Assembly (NCBI GenBank): GCA_026014515.1
Contig: JAOZIG010000310.1
Span: 1-6,294 of the forward strand
Direction of reading: 5' to 3'
From: Candidatus Bathyarchaeota archaeon
GTDB taxonomy: Archaea > Thermoproteota > Bathyarchaeia > TCS64
Length of the DNA: 6,294 nucleotides
The position numbers were made by a program, and so were the translations under genes. Shown here one piece after another: positions 1 through 5,875 of this stretch; positions within the stretch are counted from its first letter, which is position 1, and every line of letters begins with the position of its first letter. The notes under the pieces were generated by a model, which saw only the letters and a list, made by a program, of their open reading frames with translations, was not told the DNA's origin and ran no database searches.

Positions 1-171
1 CAAGCCCTCTGGTTCGCCCATCTTTTTCATAGACTCTGTGGCGGAGGCGCTGGGCGTACCGCTTGGAGTATGAGCAAGAACATGGAAACATCATTGACGG
101 GTGTAACTTGGGCGATGCTTGAATCAGTTGAACACTACCCGATCACTATAATCAGGTTACTAGAACAAAGG
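1..171 (+). pseudogene. C-terminal remnant of an FGGY-family carbohydrate kinase, split by a frameshift (5' end outside window)
   Basis: Frame 2 reads open from the window edge to a TGA at 71-73 and contains FFIDSVAEALGVPLGV. Frame 1 then continues from about 73 with SKNMETSLTGVTWAMLE and ends at TGA 169-171. Joined, they resemble the C-terminal core of FGGY sugar kinases, where a helix (xxLADVLGxPV) is followed by a strand with a conserved E and a G-A-A helix (xxxxExTxLGAAxLA). In the intact family this part lies in the second actin-like domain near the nucleotide site. A single missing base, or two extra bases, between about 65 and 73 would restore the frame. The tail after the GAA-like helix is only about 18 residues, shorter than usual for xylulokinase or glycerol kinase. 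The stop overlaps the 3' end of the convergent dihydropteroate-synthase-like gene by 12 bp. The substrate cannot be told. The family call rests on motif recall, and a sequencing or assembly error is as likely as a true pseudogene. Confidence 0.42.
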
Positions 172-1713
172 TGAGTCCTGAACATATGAACGCCCCAGCT
201 TAAGTGCCATAGCTGCCTTCTCCAGTTCCTTTCCAAGATAAGCTGCGTGATCATAGTTTGAGATGAGTTTCTCTCGGATTATTGTCTGGTATATGGAGCG
301 TGAATCTTTTCCCCTGATTATAGTATCTGGTTCGTTGCTTCCAAGGGGGTAAAATGTAGCAACAATTTCCTCTGCGTATCTATCTATCTGTATCTTGAAC
401 CACCCTGTTTTATCTGGGTGATACTCGGTTTCTCCTACGCCTTGGAGGATTTGAGCGTTTTCCTCCTCAGATACATCATAATCTAGCTCTTTCCATCGTT
501 TCTCCTTCAGTAAAAGCAGGTCTAATCCAAGGTCTTTGAGCACTGTACCTCGTTTCTCGGCTAAAAACATCATACGTGACGCATTAACAGCCTCAAAGAC
601 ACTTCCTTTCGCCTTATCGCTATACTCGGGAACATGCAGTATACATGAACCAGCTTCTCTTGCTAACGCGATCATAGCTGCGTGAACACCGGGACTATCT
701 GCATCAATGAGTTCGACTGCGTTCCCTACTCCGAAAAGCAGTGGGATGTTGGGATAGGATTGATTGAATAGCTGATATGCCTTTATTCCTTCAAGTGATC
801 CGGGGGTCAACAGAGGCTCAACTACCAGATCACCGATAATCTTCTGTATTCCTGTTTCTTGTAGCTTTGTTACTGCCTCGGATAATCGGTTTACTCGTTC
901 CTCGGCTTTCTTGGGTAGTATCCCCTTGCTCATGTTTGTGGGTAATACTACTATTGCTTCATCTGAGACAAGAGAGGTTATGGAGTCCATGTTGCCAAAG
1001 TCTAGGCTGAGAATCATATCGATTCCAGCGTCTATTGATGCCTTGATCTCGTTTACATTCAATGTATCTATACTGAGAGGTAGATCAACGGTTTCTCTGA
1101 GAGTATTGATTATTTTTGGTACTAACTCGGGTTTCGGGTTACCCGCAAGCATACCTATGTCGATTATGTTTGCTCCCTGTGACTCAAAATAGAGGGCTCT
1201 CTGAGATATATCGTTAAGATTCAAGGTTGGAGCGTTTACTATTTCACCCATTACACGCATTGGGAGCCCCTGCGAGACAGGTAAATCACCGATAAGCAAG
1301 TCACCATGTTCTGATAGAACGTCTCTCCATTTTTCCTCGGCTTCAGCTATCGTAGCCAGAGCTTTTTCCTCTAGCTTTGTTTTTATGAGTTCATTCGCTG
1401 GCTGAGTCTTGGATAATTGAATGTTCTCGGATAATACGAGGGGTAGATCAGCGGCATGTACTGGTCCCCGATAGACGGGTATGCCTATTGTTTCTTCTAT
1501 GATTGATAAGTCACCGCTTGTTGAACCGGGCATGATCAACATATCATAACCAGATAGATTGTGTTTCTGTAGTTGATTTGCAGCATATTTCGCTGTAATA
1601 AACGAGGCAACCGTCACAGGCAAAGCAAGAACATCGACATCTTGTTCAAGACCAATGACCAGTCTCTTTATGGTCTCTTCAGCGAGTTTTCCTGTTACGA
1701 TAAGTATCTTCAT
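160..1713 (-). CDS. Dihydropteroate synthase-like protein of H4MPT biosynthesis (DUF6513 + pterin-binding domain)
   Basis: The predicted product is a 517-residue cytosolic protein. Known role of the family: condensing 6-hydroxymethyl-dihydropterin pyrophosphate with the ribosylated aminobenzene phosphate (not free p-aminobenzoate) in tetrahydromethanopterin synthesis. Residues 1 to about 130 form the DUF6513-type N-terminal domain, with PGSTSGD at 62-68 and YRGPVHAADLP at 81-91. Residues about 155-400 look like a pterin-binding TIM barrel: GEIVNAPTL 156-164, NIIDIG 182-187, LSIDT 213-217, LFGVGN 326-331. The C-terminal 100 residues end in a conserved-looking block (DHAAYLGKELEKA, 488-500; GRSYVQD, 507-513). 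It is much longer than folate-type DHPS (about 270-300 aa), because of the extra N- and C-terminal domains. The ATG at 1713 overlaps the mptG stop (ATGA), and GAGG at 1721-1724 sits 7 nt upstream, so translation is probably coupled to mptG. It is the last gene of the run. The family call is firm. The exact substrate is inferred from the neighbours. Confidence 0.9.
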   Translation of the reverse strand: MKILIVTGKLAEETIKRLVIGLEQDVDVLALPVTVASFITAKYAANQLQKHNLSGYDMLIMPGSTSGDLSIIEETIGIPVYRGPVHAADLPLVLSENIQLSKTQPANELIKTKLEEKALATIAEAEEKWRDVLSEHGDLLIGDLPVSQGLPMRVMGEIVNAPTLNLNDISQRALYFESQGANIIDIGMLAGNPKPELVPKIINTLRETVDLPLSIDTLNVNEIKASIDAGIDMILSLDFGNMDSITSLVSDEAIVVLPTNMSKGILPKKAEERVNRLSEAVTKLQETGIQKIIGDLVVEPLLTPGSLEGIKAYQLFNQSYPNIPLLFGVGNAVELIDADSPGVHAAMIALAREAGSCILHVPEYSDKAKGSVFEAVNASRMMFLAEKRGTVLKDLGLDLLLLKEKRWKELDYDVSEEENAQILQGVGETEYHPDKTGWFKIQIDRYAEEIVATFYPLGSNEPDTIIRGKDSRSIYQTIIREKLISNYDHAAYLGKELEKAAMALKLGRSYVQDSPLF

Positions 1714-2669
1714 GTTTTTTCCTCGATTACTGCACCAGTATTATCAGCAGATGTAGTGAAGACATAGCCCTCGTTGTTACCTTCATTGATGTAACGGTTC
1801 ATCTCTGCTTCAAGTTCTTGAGCGTGTTTCGCGCCATCCGCTAATCCATATATGGCGGGTCCCCAAGAGCTTTGCCCAGCACCATACGCGCCGCATTCTA
1901 GTAAGTGATTTACACATTCACCTATCCTTGGATGACTGTATGTGCCGCCCTGTATTTTTTTCCAGTAATCGCCAAACATGGTGTCAAGACTTGTCATGGC
2001 TTCTCCGAAAGCTTCTATGTTTTTCTCTATAAGGGCTGGGACCATCTTGAGTAAAACAATATGTGAAACTGATTTCACGGTCTCCGCTGGTGGTGGTTCA
2101 AGTTTTTTGAATGCCTTTTGTTCCTGTTCTCCGCTGAAGCCCTTATGGATTCTTGGCACACATACTACAAATTTCCAGTCTTCAGGGAAATCTTGGTGAT
2201 AGATCAATGGGGGAACCTTGTCACGATCACCAACAGCGTGCCCACCATCTAATATGAAGCCGCCTTTCTGGAAACCATAGGTACCAATACCTGATACCCT
2301 GCTTCTCTCAAGCCTCACTGCAATATCTTCAACAGTCAAGCCCAGCTTGAATATTCTGTTTAAACCCATGCCAATTGCATAGGAGAGCTGTGTTCCTGAG
2401 CCAAAACCAGAATGTTCGGGAATATCTTCATGGATCGTTGTTTCGACACCAGACTGAATACTATAGGCACTGTATAGGGTTTCAATGATTTCTCGTGCCC
2501 TGTTTGATCTTGCGCCATTAATGATGGTTGATTTTGATTCTTTTATCTCTAGCACAAGTCTGGGTTTCTCTATTGAGACACCAATACTACCATGAATCCT
2601 GCCTAAGTCTCCCCTCATATCGATAATACCGAAATGCAAACGAGAGGGAGTACTGATTCGCAGCCTCAT
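1710..2669 (-). CDS. mptG: Beta-ribofuranosylaminobenzene 5'-phosphate (RFA-P) synthase
   Basis: This enzyme catalyses the committed step of H4MPT synthesis: p-aminobenzoate + PRPP give RFA-P + CO2 + PPi, forming a C-glycoside. It belongs to the GHMP-kinase fold. Numbering from the ATG at 2669 (319 aa), the sequence shows the N-terminal strand RLRISTPSRLHFGIID (2-17), a glycine-rich loop PEHSGFGSGTQLS (84-96) in place of the GHMP P-x-GxGSS motif, and the family's late motif GQSSWGPAIYG (265-275). Length is normal for the family. An in-frame ATG 15 nt upstream (2684) would add only MGGFY. The 2669 start is preferred because it overlaps the DUF447 stop as ATGA, and because GGGGGG at 2677-2682, a G-U-tolerant Shine-Dalgarno match, then lies 7 nt upstream. 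The next gene starts with the same 4-base overlap. Its product is the expected substrate of that next gene's enzyme. Confidence 0.93.
   Translation of the reverse strand: MRLRISTPSRLHFGIIDMRGDLGRIHGSIGVSIEKPRLVLEIKESKSTIINGARSNRAREIIETLYSAYSIQSGVETTIHEDIPEHSGFGSGTQLSYAIGMGLNRIFKLGLTVEDIAVRLERSRVSGIGTYGFQKGGFILDGGHAVGDRDKVPPLIYHQDFPEDWKFVVCVPRIHKGFSGEQEQKAFKKLEPPPAETVKSVSHIVLLKMVPALIEKNIEAFGEAMTSLDTMFGDYWKKIQGGTYSHPRIGECVNHLLECGAYGAGQSSWGPAIYGLADGAKHAQELEAEMNRYINEGNNEGYVFTTSADNTGAVIEEKT
1721..1724 (-). promoter_or_regulatory. Ribosome binding site of the dihydropteroate synthase-like gene
   Basis: GAGG on the minus strand lies 7 nt before the ATG at 1713, inside the last codons of mptG. Together with the ATGA overlap this suggests reinitiation by ribosomes finishing mptG. 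Confidence 0.55.
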
Positions 2670-3301
2670 ATAGAAACCCCCCATTTCGCTAGTAATGTTC
2701 GTAAGCTATCTGCCACTTGCATCTCAGGTGAATCAACTTCAGAGACCCTTGAAATAACATCAAAACAATAACGCATGTTCCGTAGAAGAGATTCTACTTT
2801 GGCTTCGTCACCTCTAGACTGATACACAGGTACCCTTGTAGCGTGGATTATTGCCTCTATTGCCATAGCTCGCCCTCTACTGTAGACTGTCGGAGAATCG
2901 TTATGGATAACAACTCGATTTGGTCTAAGAATTACAGATGCTTGAGAACTAGAAAAAACATCCTCTCCAACCTTTTCAACGACAATAGTCGCATCAGAGC
3001 CCCTAAGAGATAACTCAGAGATACTTGCCCCATCAGAAAGTTCATGCTTAAAGGCTGTTTTCAGAAATAGAAAGGGATCAGTGGTTAGGTTGATTGACGC
3101 CAAGCTATTTCTTGTTAGGTTTCTATAGGTATTGCTAGTGGTGAATGGGCGTACCTCCAGATGATCGCCTGTTTTTATTACACCCATTGGGGCGGGGTTA
3201 TAGGAGCCATCTAGGTTCGTTGTTATCATTATTATCTCTACTATACTGTTTTCAGTAAACCCTAGTCTTTGCAGGGTACCTTCTAATTCAGATGGCTTCA
3301 T
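2666..3301 (-). CDS. DUF447 family protein (flavin-reductase-like split barrel), H4MPT-associated
   Basis: A 211-residue soluble protein of the DUF447 family, whose members are thought to have an FMN-binding split-barrel fold like flavin reductases. No reaction is established to my knowledge. Visible family blocks are IVEIIMITTNLDGSYNPAPMGVI over residues 20-42 (with the N-x-APMGV core), RPFTTSNTYRNL (51-62), and the C-terminal helical part with EAIIHATRVPVY (about 148-159). The first blocks fit a flavin-binding barrel start and the second its phosphate-contacting loop, but that assignment is inference. A DUF447 gene is part of the H4MPT cluster in methylotrophic bacteria, so the position before mptG is meaningful; a role in a redox step of pterin or H4MPT synthesis is possible. 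The ATG at 3301 is the first available start, since two in-frame TGA codons lie just upstream. No strong Shine-Dalgarno is seen. The stop overlaps the mptG start by 4 bases. Confidence 0.87.
   Translation of the reverse strand: MKPSELEGTLQRLGFTENSIVEIIMITTNLDGSYNPAPMGVIKTGDHLEVRPFTTSNTYRNLTRNSLASINLTTDPFLFLKTAFKHELSDGASISELSLRGSDATIVVEKVGEDVFSSSQASVILRPNRVVIHNDSPTVYSRGRAMAIEAIIHATRVPVYQSRGDEAKVESLLRNMRYCFDVISRVSEVDSPEMQVADSLRTLLAKWGVSI
2677..2682 (-). promoter_or_regulatory. Ribosome binding site that decides the mptG start
   Basis: On the minus strand this is GGGGGG, followed by 7 nt and then the ATG at 2669. It pairs with an anti-Shine-Dalgarno CCUCC if one G-U wobble is allowed. Choosing the ATG at 2684 instead would place this site inside the coding sequence and leave that start without a visible site. 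Confidence 0.55.
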
Positions 3302-3317
3302 AGTTCATCAAGAGGAA

Positions 3318-3341
3318 TAACTCTACTAGTATTCAGAGTTA
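3318..3341. repeat. Short inverted repeat between the nucleotidyltransferase-like and DUF447 genes
   Basis: A perfect 7-bp inverted repeat (TAACTCT ... AGAGTTA) surrounds a 10-nt loop containing the palindrome ACTAGT. It lies in the 47-bp gap just ahead of the DUF447 start. It could be a weak RNA hairpin in the intercistronic leader, an operator, or chance in a short AT-rich spacer. No T-run follows it on the minus strand, so it is not a standard terminator. Confidence 0.3.
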
Positions 3342-3348
3342 CAAATAA

Positions 3349-4323
3349 TTATCCAATTAAATCAACAGAAACAAGATAATCCTCGGCGCCACCAAGAATA
3401 ATTCGATAGAAAACATCACCATTACAGGCAACCTTCTCCAATGTTCCCCTAGCCTCAACAATATCACCTGTATCTACTTGCTCTGTGAACTTGCCTCTGT
3501 AGCTTTTCAACTCTGTAACAGGGTACTCATCTGACATGGATTGAACCTGATAGGTGCAGGGCGTGTATATGGAGGCTGATGAATCAGTAACCTTAGCCCT
3601 GAGGGTAATAGTGTCACGAGGCGTTGATGTCGAGTTATCTTCCTCGCGTAGCAATCTGATGAAATAATCTACCCCAAAGACCACGCCATGGAGCACTTTT
3701 CGACACTCGATTGGTCTCAGCTTCTCTAAATCTAAACCAGTCTTTCCCCAACGGGAGACAAGAACAGTCTCAACCGAACCTGCATCATAACCGGTTATCC
3801 AGTCCTCTTTCTCGCGTAGTTCCTTGAGCGCAACAGATACTCTGCGTCCTTCATCTTCTCCATAGACGTTGAGATCAATGTCTGATGCCTCGTTTTCTAA
3901 TCCAATCAATAATGAACCAGATAACCCAAAACAGGACACATCAATATCACTTGAAGAGGATAATTCGTCAACGAATCGTTTGATTGTCTTTTCAAGCACT
4001 GTGGTTGGTTTAGTAACTATTTCTTCTAGCTTGTCCTTAGGGTTGTATACTTTTGATATCTTTGAAACAGGCACTGATTGAGTGTCTAGTCCTAGCCAAG
4101 GTATCTCGTTAATATACTCAGGGTACCGGGATAAGATATACTCCGTGGATTCATTGAGATCATATATTCGTCTATAATTGACCCCATCAAGCACCCTATC
4201 ACCGGTCTCATCAGGAATATACCTCAAGACAGCGACTACGAGGTCAGCACTATGACGCCCCCCCTTAACAGCGAAAAATAACCCATCAACCGTCTTGATG
4301 TAATCGCCTTCTGAGTACTCCAT
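3349..4323 (-). CDS. Archaeal nucleotidyltransferase-domain protein, function unknown
   Basis: A 324-residue soluble protein that looks like the archaeal 'predicted nucleotidyltransferase' group COG1665. Residues 1 to about 90 form an N-terminal region with KGGRHSADLVVAVLRYIPDE (20-39), typical of this group as I recall it. The middle carries the nucleotidyltransferase signature FGLSGSLLIGLENEASDIDL (132-151): G136-S137 followed by D148-x-D150, the pair expected to bind metal. A third acidic residue is not obvious. Residues about 235-320 are beta-rich with alternating hydrophobics and could be an OB-like domain; this is a guess from pattern only. It is the first gene of the minus run, 47 bp before DUF447, and divergent from the CitG-like gene. 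Its ATG at 4323 sits about 26 nt from a TATA-like CTTATAAG, which suggests a leaderless message; no Shine-Dalgarno is visible. Location implies a link to H4MPT synthesis, but the substrate is unknown and RNA-related roles remain open. Confidence 0.78.
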   Translation of the reverse strand: MEYSEGDYIKTVDGLFFAVKGGRHSADLVVAVLRYIPDETGDRVLDGVNYRRIYDLNESTEYILSRYPEYINEIPWLGLDTQSVPVSKISKVYNPKDKLEEIVTKPTTVLEKTIKRFVDELSSSSDIDVSCFGLSGSLLIGLENEASDIDLNVYGEDEGRRVSVALKELREKEDWITGYDAGSVETVLVSRWGKTGLDLEKLRPIECRKVLHGVVFGVDYFIRLLREEDNSTSTPRDTITLRAKVTDSSASIYTPCTYQVQSMSDEYPVTELKSYRGKFTEQVDTGDIVEARGTLEKVACNGDVFYRIILGGAEDYLVSVDLIG

Positions 4324-4345
4324 ATCGGTAACTCGTAGGACCGTT

Positions 4346-4353
4346 CTTATAAG
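4346..4353. promoter_or_regulatory. Palindromic TATA-like element shared by divergent genes
   Basis: CTTATAAG reads the same on both strands and lies in the 48-bp spacer between the divergent starts at 4323 (minus) and 4372 (plus). Its centre is about 26 nt from the A of the minus-strand ATG, the normal archaeal TATA-to-start-site distance, so a leaderless transcript would begin at or near that codon. The distance to the plus-strand ATG is about 22 nt, somewhat short. Flanks are not clearly purine-rich as expected for a BRE. Confidence 0.45.
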
Positions 4354-4371
4354 CTAATAAGAAGCAGTTTT

Positions 4372-5316
4372 ATGAGAACCTTGTACTCAGAGACCTCAAA
4401 ACTAGTAGCCAATTGTGCTAGCCTAGCAGCGTTATTAGAGGTCTCAGCATACCCGAAGCCCGGTAATATTCATAGACTCAATGATTTCCCAGATACAAGC
4501 TATGAGCATTTTCTAGCTGGAAGTGTGGCGCTTGGATCGATTATGGGAGAATTGGCAGCCAGATCATATGCAGACGAGAATTACGAAGATATACGACTTG
4601 GAGAGAGCATTCTTGACGCTGTAAATGAGATGTTTACATGGCAACATGGTGGGAATACCCATCTGGGAGTCGCGTTACTGTATGCACCCATCTCAGCAGG
4701 AGCAGGAAAATGGCGCAAGACAAATTCTAAGGATGTTAATGAACTCAGAAATCTCATCAGGAAAGTAATTGAATCAGCAACTCAAACCGACTCTATCACT
4801 ATCTATCAAGCCATCGAAAAAGCAATGCCTCCAAAAAACCTTGGAGAAGCAGAAAAACTTGATATAAAAAACAAAGAATCAGTCAAAAACATACAAGACG
4901 AAAAAATAACCCCCTTACAGATTTTCCAACTATGCAAGGATAGAGACCAAATATGCCATGAATGGGTTACAGGGTTTGAAACTGTCTTTGAGACTGGGTA
5001 CCCTTACCTGAAGAAGCGTATTGATGATGGTGCATCAGTTAACAGCGCCATCGTTGACACATTCCTACACATATTATCCACAAACCACGACTCACTAATA
5101 ATTCGAAAAAAAGGTGTTTATGAGGCTGAAAAGGTTTCAAAGAGAGCTAAGCGGATTCTTGAGTATGGTGGAATAGACTCAGAAGAAGGAAAAAGACAAC
5201 TCTGGATGTTTGATGAGGAACTGAAAAAGGAAGACGGCGGATTGAATCCGGGTACAACGGCGGATATTACCGCTGCTTCGGTATTCGTGTTATTGCTTTC
5301 AGGCTGGAGACCTTAG
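4372..5316 (+). CDS. CitG/MdcB-family protein (triphosphoribosyl-dephospho-CoA synthase-like), H4MPT-associated type
   Basis: A 314-residue cytosolic protein of the CitG family. Characterised bacterial members attach an ATP-derived triphosphoribosyl group to dephospho-CoA, releasing adenine, to make the citrate or malonate lyase prosthetic group. Family blocks are all present: LEVSAYPKPGNIHR (22-35), YEHFLAG (44-50), HGGNTHLGVALLYAPIS (92-108), TNHDSLIIRKKG (237-248) and GGLNPGTTADITAA (289-302). An A-rich, charged stretch at about 150-182 is a variable insert between conserved blocks. As I recall bacterial CitG, KPGLVDR and NTHKG stand where KPGNIHR and NTHLG stand here, so the substrate is probably different. 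No citrate lyase gene is present, and relatives occur in H4MPT clusters of methylotrophs. Transferring a ribosyl-phosphate unit to an H4MPT precursor is a reasonable but unproven role. The gene is divergent from the mptG run. The ATG at 4372 has no clear Shine-Dalgarno. The 3' end overlaps the next, convergent gene by 18 bp. Confidence 0.85.
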   Translation: MRTLYSETSKLVANCASLAALLEVSAYPKPGNIHRLNDFPDTSYEHFLAGSVALGSIMGELAARSYADENYEDIRLGESILDAVNEMFTWQHGGNTHLGVALLYAPISAGAGKWRKTNSKDVNELRNLIRKVIESATQTDSITIYQAIEKAMPPKNLGEAEKLDIKNKESVKNIQDEKITPLQIFQLCKDRDQICHEWVTGFETVFETGYPYLKKRIDDGASVNSAIVDTFLHILSTNHDSLIIRKKGVYEAEKVSKRAKRILEYGGIDSEEGKRQLWMFDEELKKEDGGLNPGTTADITAASVFVLLLSGWRP

Positions 5317-5745
5317 TTTACTGTATTCTCTTAGGTAATGAGGATACTTTTCGCAGATCTCTTTCACGCCATCCTCATTGAGTAGACCTTTGAGTGTTTT
5401 TTGTTCTTGTACACCTACGTATTTGATGCTGTATTTCTCCATGATATTCAATGCTTCCTGAATAGTGGTGTCCAGTTCTACGCTAATTAGTGGCACTGAG
5501 ATAAGGTCTTTCACTACAAGAGTCCCTTTGTCTTCTGTCTGAACAAGCCATTTCATAATATCTTTCAAGGTAATTAGTCCAATTGGCTCTTTATCCTCGT
5601 ATACTATGACTGCCTTGTAGTCAATGCTAAGAAGCCTGTTAGTCAGTTCTAATACGTTCTCTGTTGCATCTGCTTTAGGTGGTAGTTTATTCATTACTGC
5701 TCTGCATGGAACAGTGCAGAACTCTGGGCTCAGTTCGATGTTCAA
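5299..5745 (-). CDS. Small protein with a pair of CBS domains
   Basis: A 148-residue soluble protein (numbered from the TTG at 5745) made almost only of two CBS motifs. CBS1 is at about 14-69, with AVIVYEDKEPIGLITLKDIMKW over 45-66. CBS2 is at about 80-140, with a typical D-x-T-x-x-EA-L-x-x-M helix near 92-103 and YVGVQEQKTLKGLLNEDGV over 109-127. Such pairs bind adenine nucleotides or similar ligands and usually sense energy or cofactor state; the partner is not shown. No membrane or DNA-binding segment is seen. Start choice: no ATG lies upstream of the first CBS motif. TTG at 5745 has GAGGT (5753-5757) exactly 7 nt upstream. Another in-frame TTG at 5766 adds seven residues but lies inside a palindrome and lacks a ribosome site. 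ATG 5694 would cut into CBS1. It converges on the CitG-like gene with an 18-bp overlap. Confidence 0.8.
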   Translation of the reverse strand: MNIELSPEFCTVPCRAVMNKLPPKADATENVLELTNRLLSIDYKAVIVYEDKEPIGLITLKDIMKWLVQTEDKGTLVVKDLISVPLISVELDTTIQEALNIMEKYSIKYVGVQEQKTLKGLLNEDGVKEICEKYPHYLREYSKLRSPA

Positions 5746-5752
5746 ACCATGA

Positions 5753-5757
5753 ACCTC
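5753..5757 (-). promoter_or_regulatory. Ribosome binding site favouring a TTG start for the CBS protein
   Basis: GAGGT on the minus strand is separated by 7 nt from TTG at 5745. An ATG four bases nearer is out of frame and quickly reaches a stop. Confidence 0.5.
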
Positions 5758-5761
5758 TATA

Positions 5762-5777
5762 TACAATAAATATTGTA
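5762..5777. promoter_or_regulatory. Operator-like 16-bp palindrome upstream of the CBS gene
   Basis: TACAATAAATATTGTA has two perfect 7-bp arms around an AA centre. It lies 17-32 nt upstream of the preferred TTG start of the CBS gene. A TATA-like stretch (minus-strand CTAAATAAAT, 5781-5790) is just beyond it, which would put the palindrome between TATA element and start site, where archaeal repressors often bind. AT-rich sequence makes palindromes by chance more easily, so a binding role is inferred only. Confidence 0.4.
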
Positions 5778-5875
5778 CTTATTTATTTAGTTTTCAATCA
5801 AAAACAAACCAGTATTAAAAAGAGTTATAGAGACAGATTGTTATCTTTAATCGATGGTTCTTGAGCGATAATAAG
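5767..5875. other. AT-rich divergent spacer between CBS and pyruvate-kinase-domain genes
   Basis: This non-coding stretch contains, besides part of the palindrome, a minus-strand TATA-like run at 5781-5790 and a plus-strand candidate AGTATTAAAA at 5811-5820. The plus-strand element would place a start site near 5842, about 34 nt before the ATG at 5876. Neither element is a strong consensus match. No RNA gene or long repeat is visible. Confidence 0.4.

Noticed and set aside
1..98. Minus-strand open frame running off the left edge
   Set aside because: Arginine- and cysteine-rich peptide with no family pattern; the plus-strand kinase-like reading explains the stretch better.
911..1192. Plus-strand open frame of 93 codons
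   Set aside because: Lies fully inside the dihydropteroate synthase-like gene on the other strand, which has clear family motifs here; the peptide has no recognisable pattern.
160..1713. Classical folate dihydropteroate synthase (folP)
   Set aside because: The protein is far longer, carries DUF6513-type N-terminal and extra C-terminal regions, and is coupled to mptG, which points to the H4MPT branch.
1573..1767. Plus-strand open frame of 64 codons across the mptG/DHPS-like junction
   Set aside because: Antisense to two well-supported genes, no ribosome site, no family pattern.
1978..2199. Plus-strand open frame of 73 codons
   Set aside because: Antisense shadow of mptG.
3869..4081. Plus-strand open frame of 70 codons
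   Set aside because: Antisense to the nucleotidyltransferase signature region; serine-rich, low-complexity peptide.
4372..5316. Citrate lyase accessory gene citG
   Set aside because: The fold family is right, but motifs differ from bacterial CitG as I recall it, and no citrate lyase or malonate decarboxylase genes are nearby; the neighbours are H4MPT genes.
5679..5864. Plus-strand open frame of 61 codons over the CBS start region
   Set aside because: Overlaps the CBS gene start, the palindrome and the promoter region; the peptide shows no domain.
5854..5871. Five-codon reading frame (ATG to TAA) just before the ATG at 5876
   Set aside because: Could be a leader peptide in principle, but it has no ribosome site and such short frames arise easily by chance.
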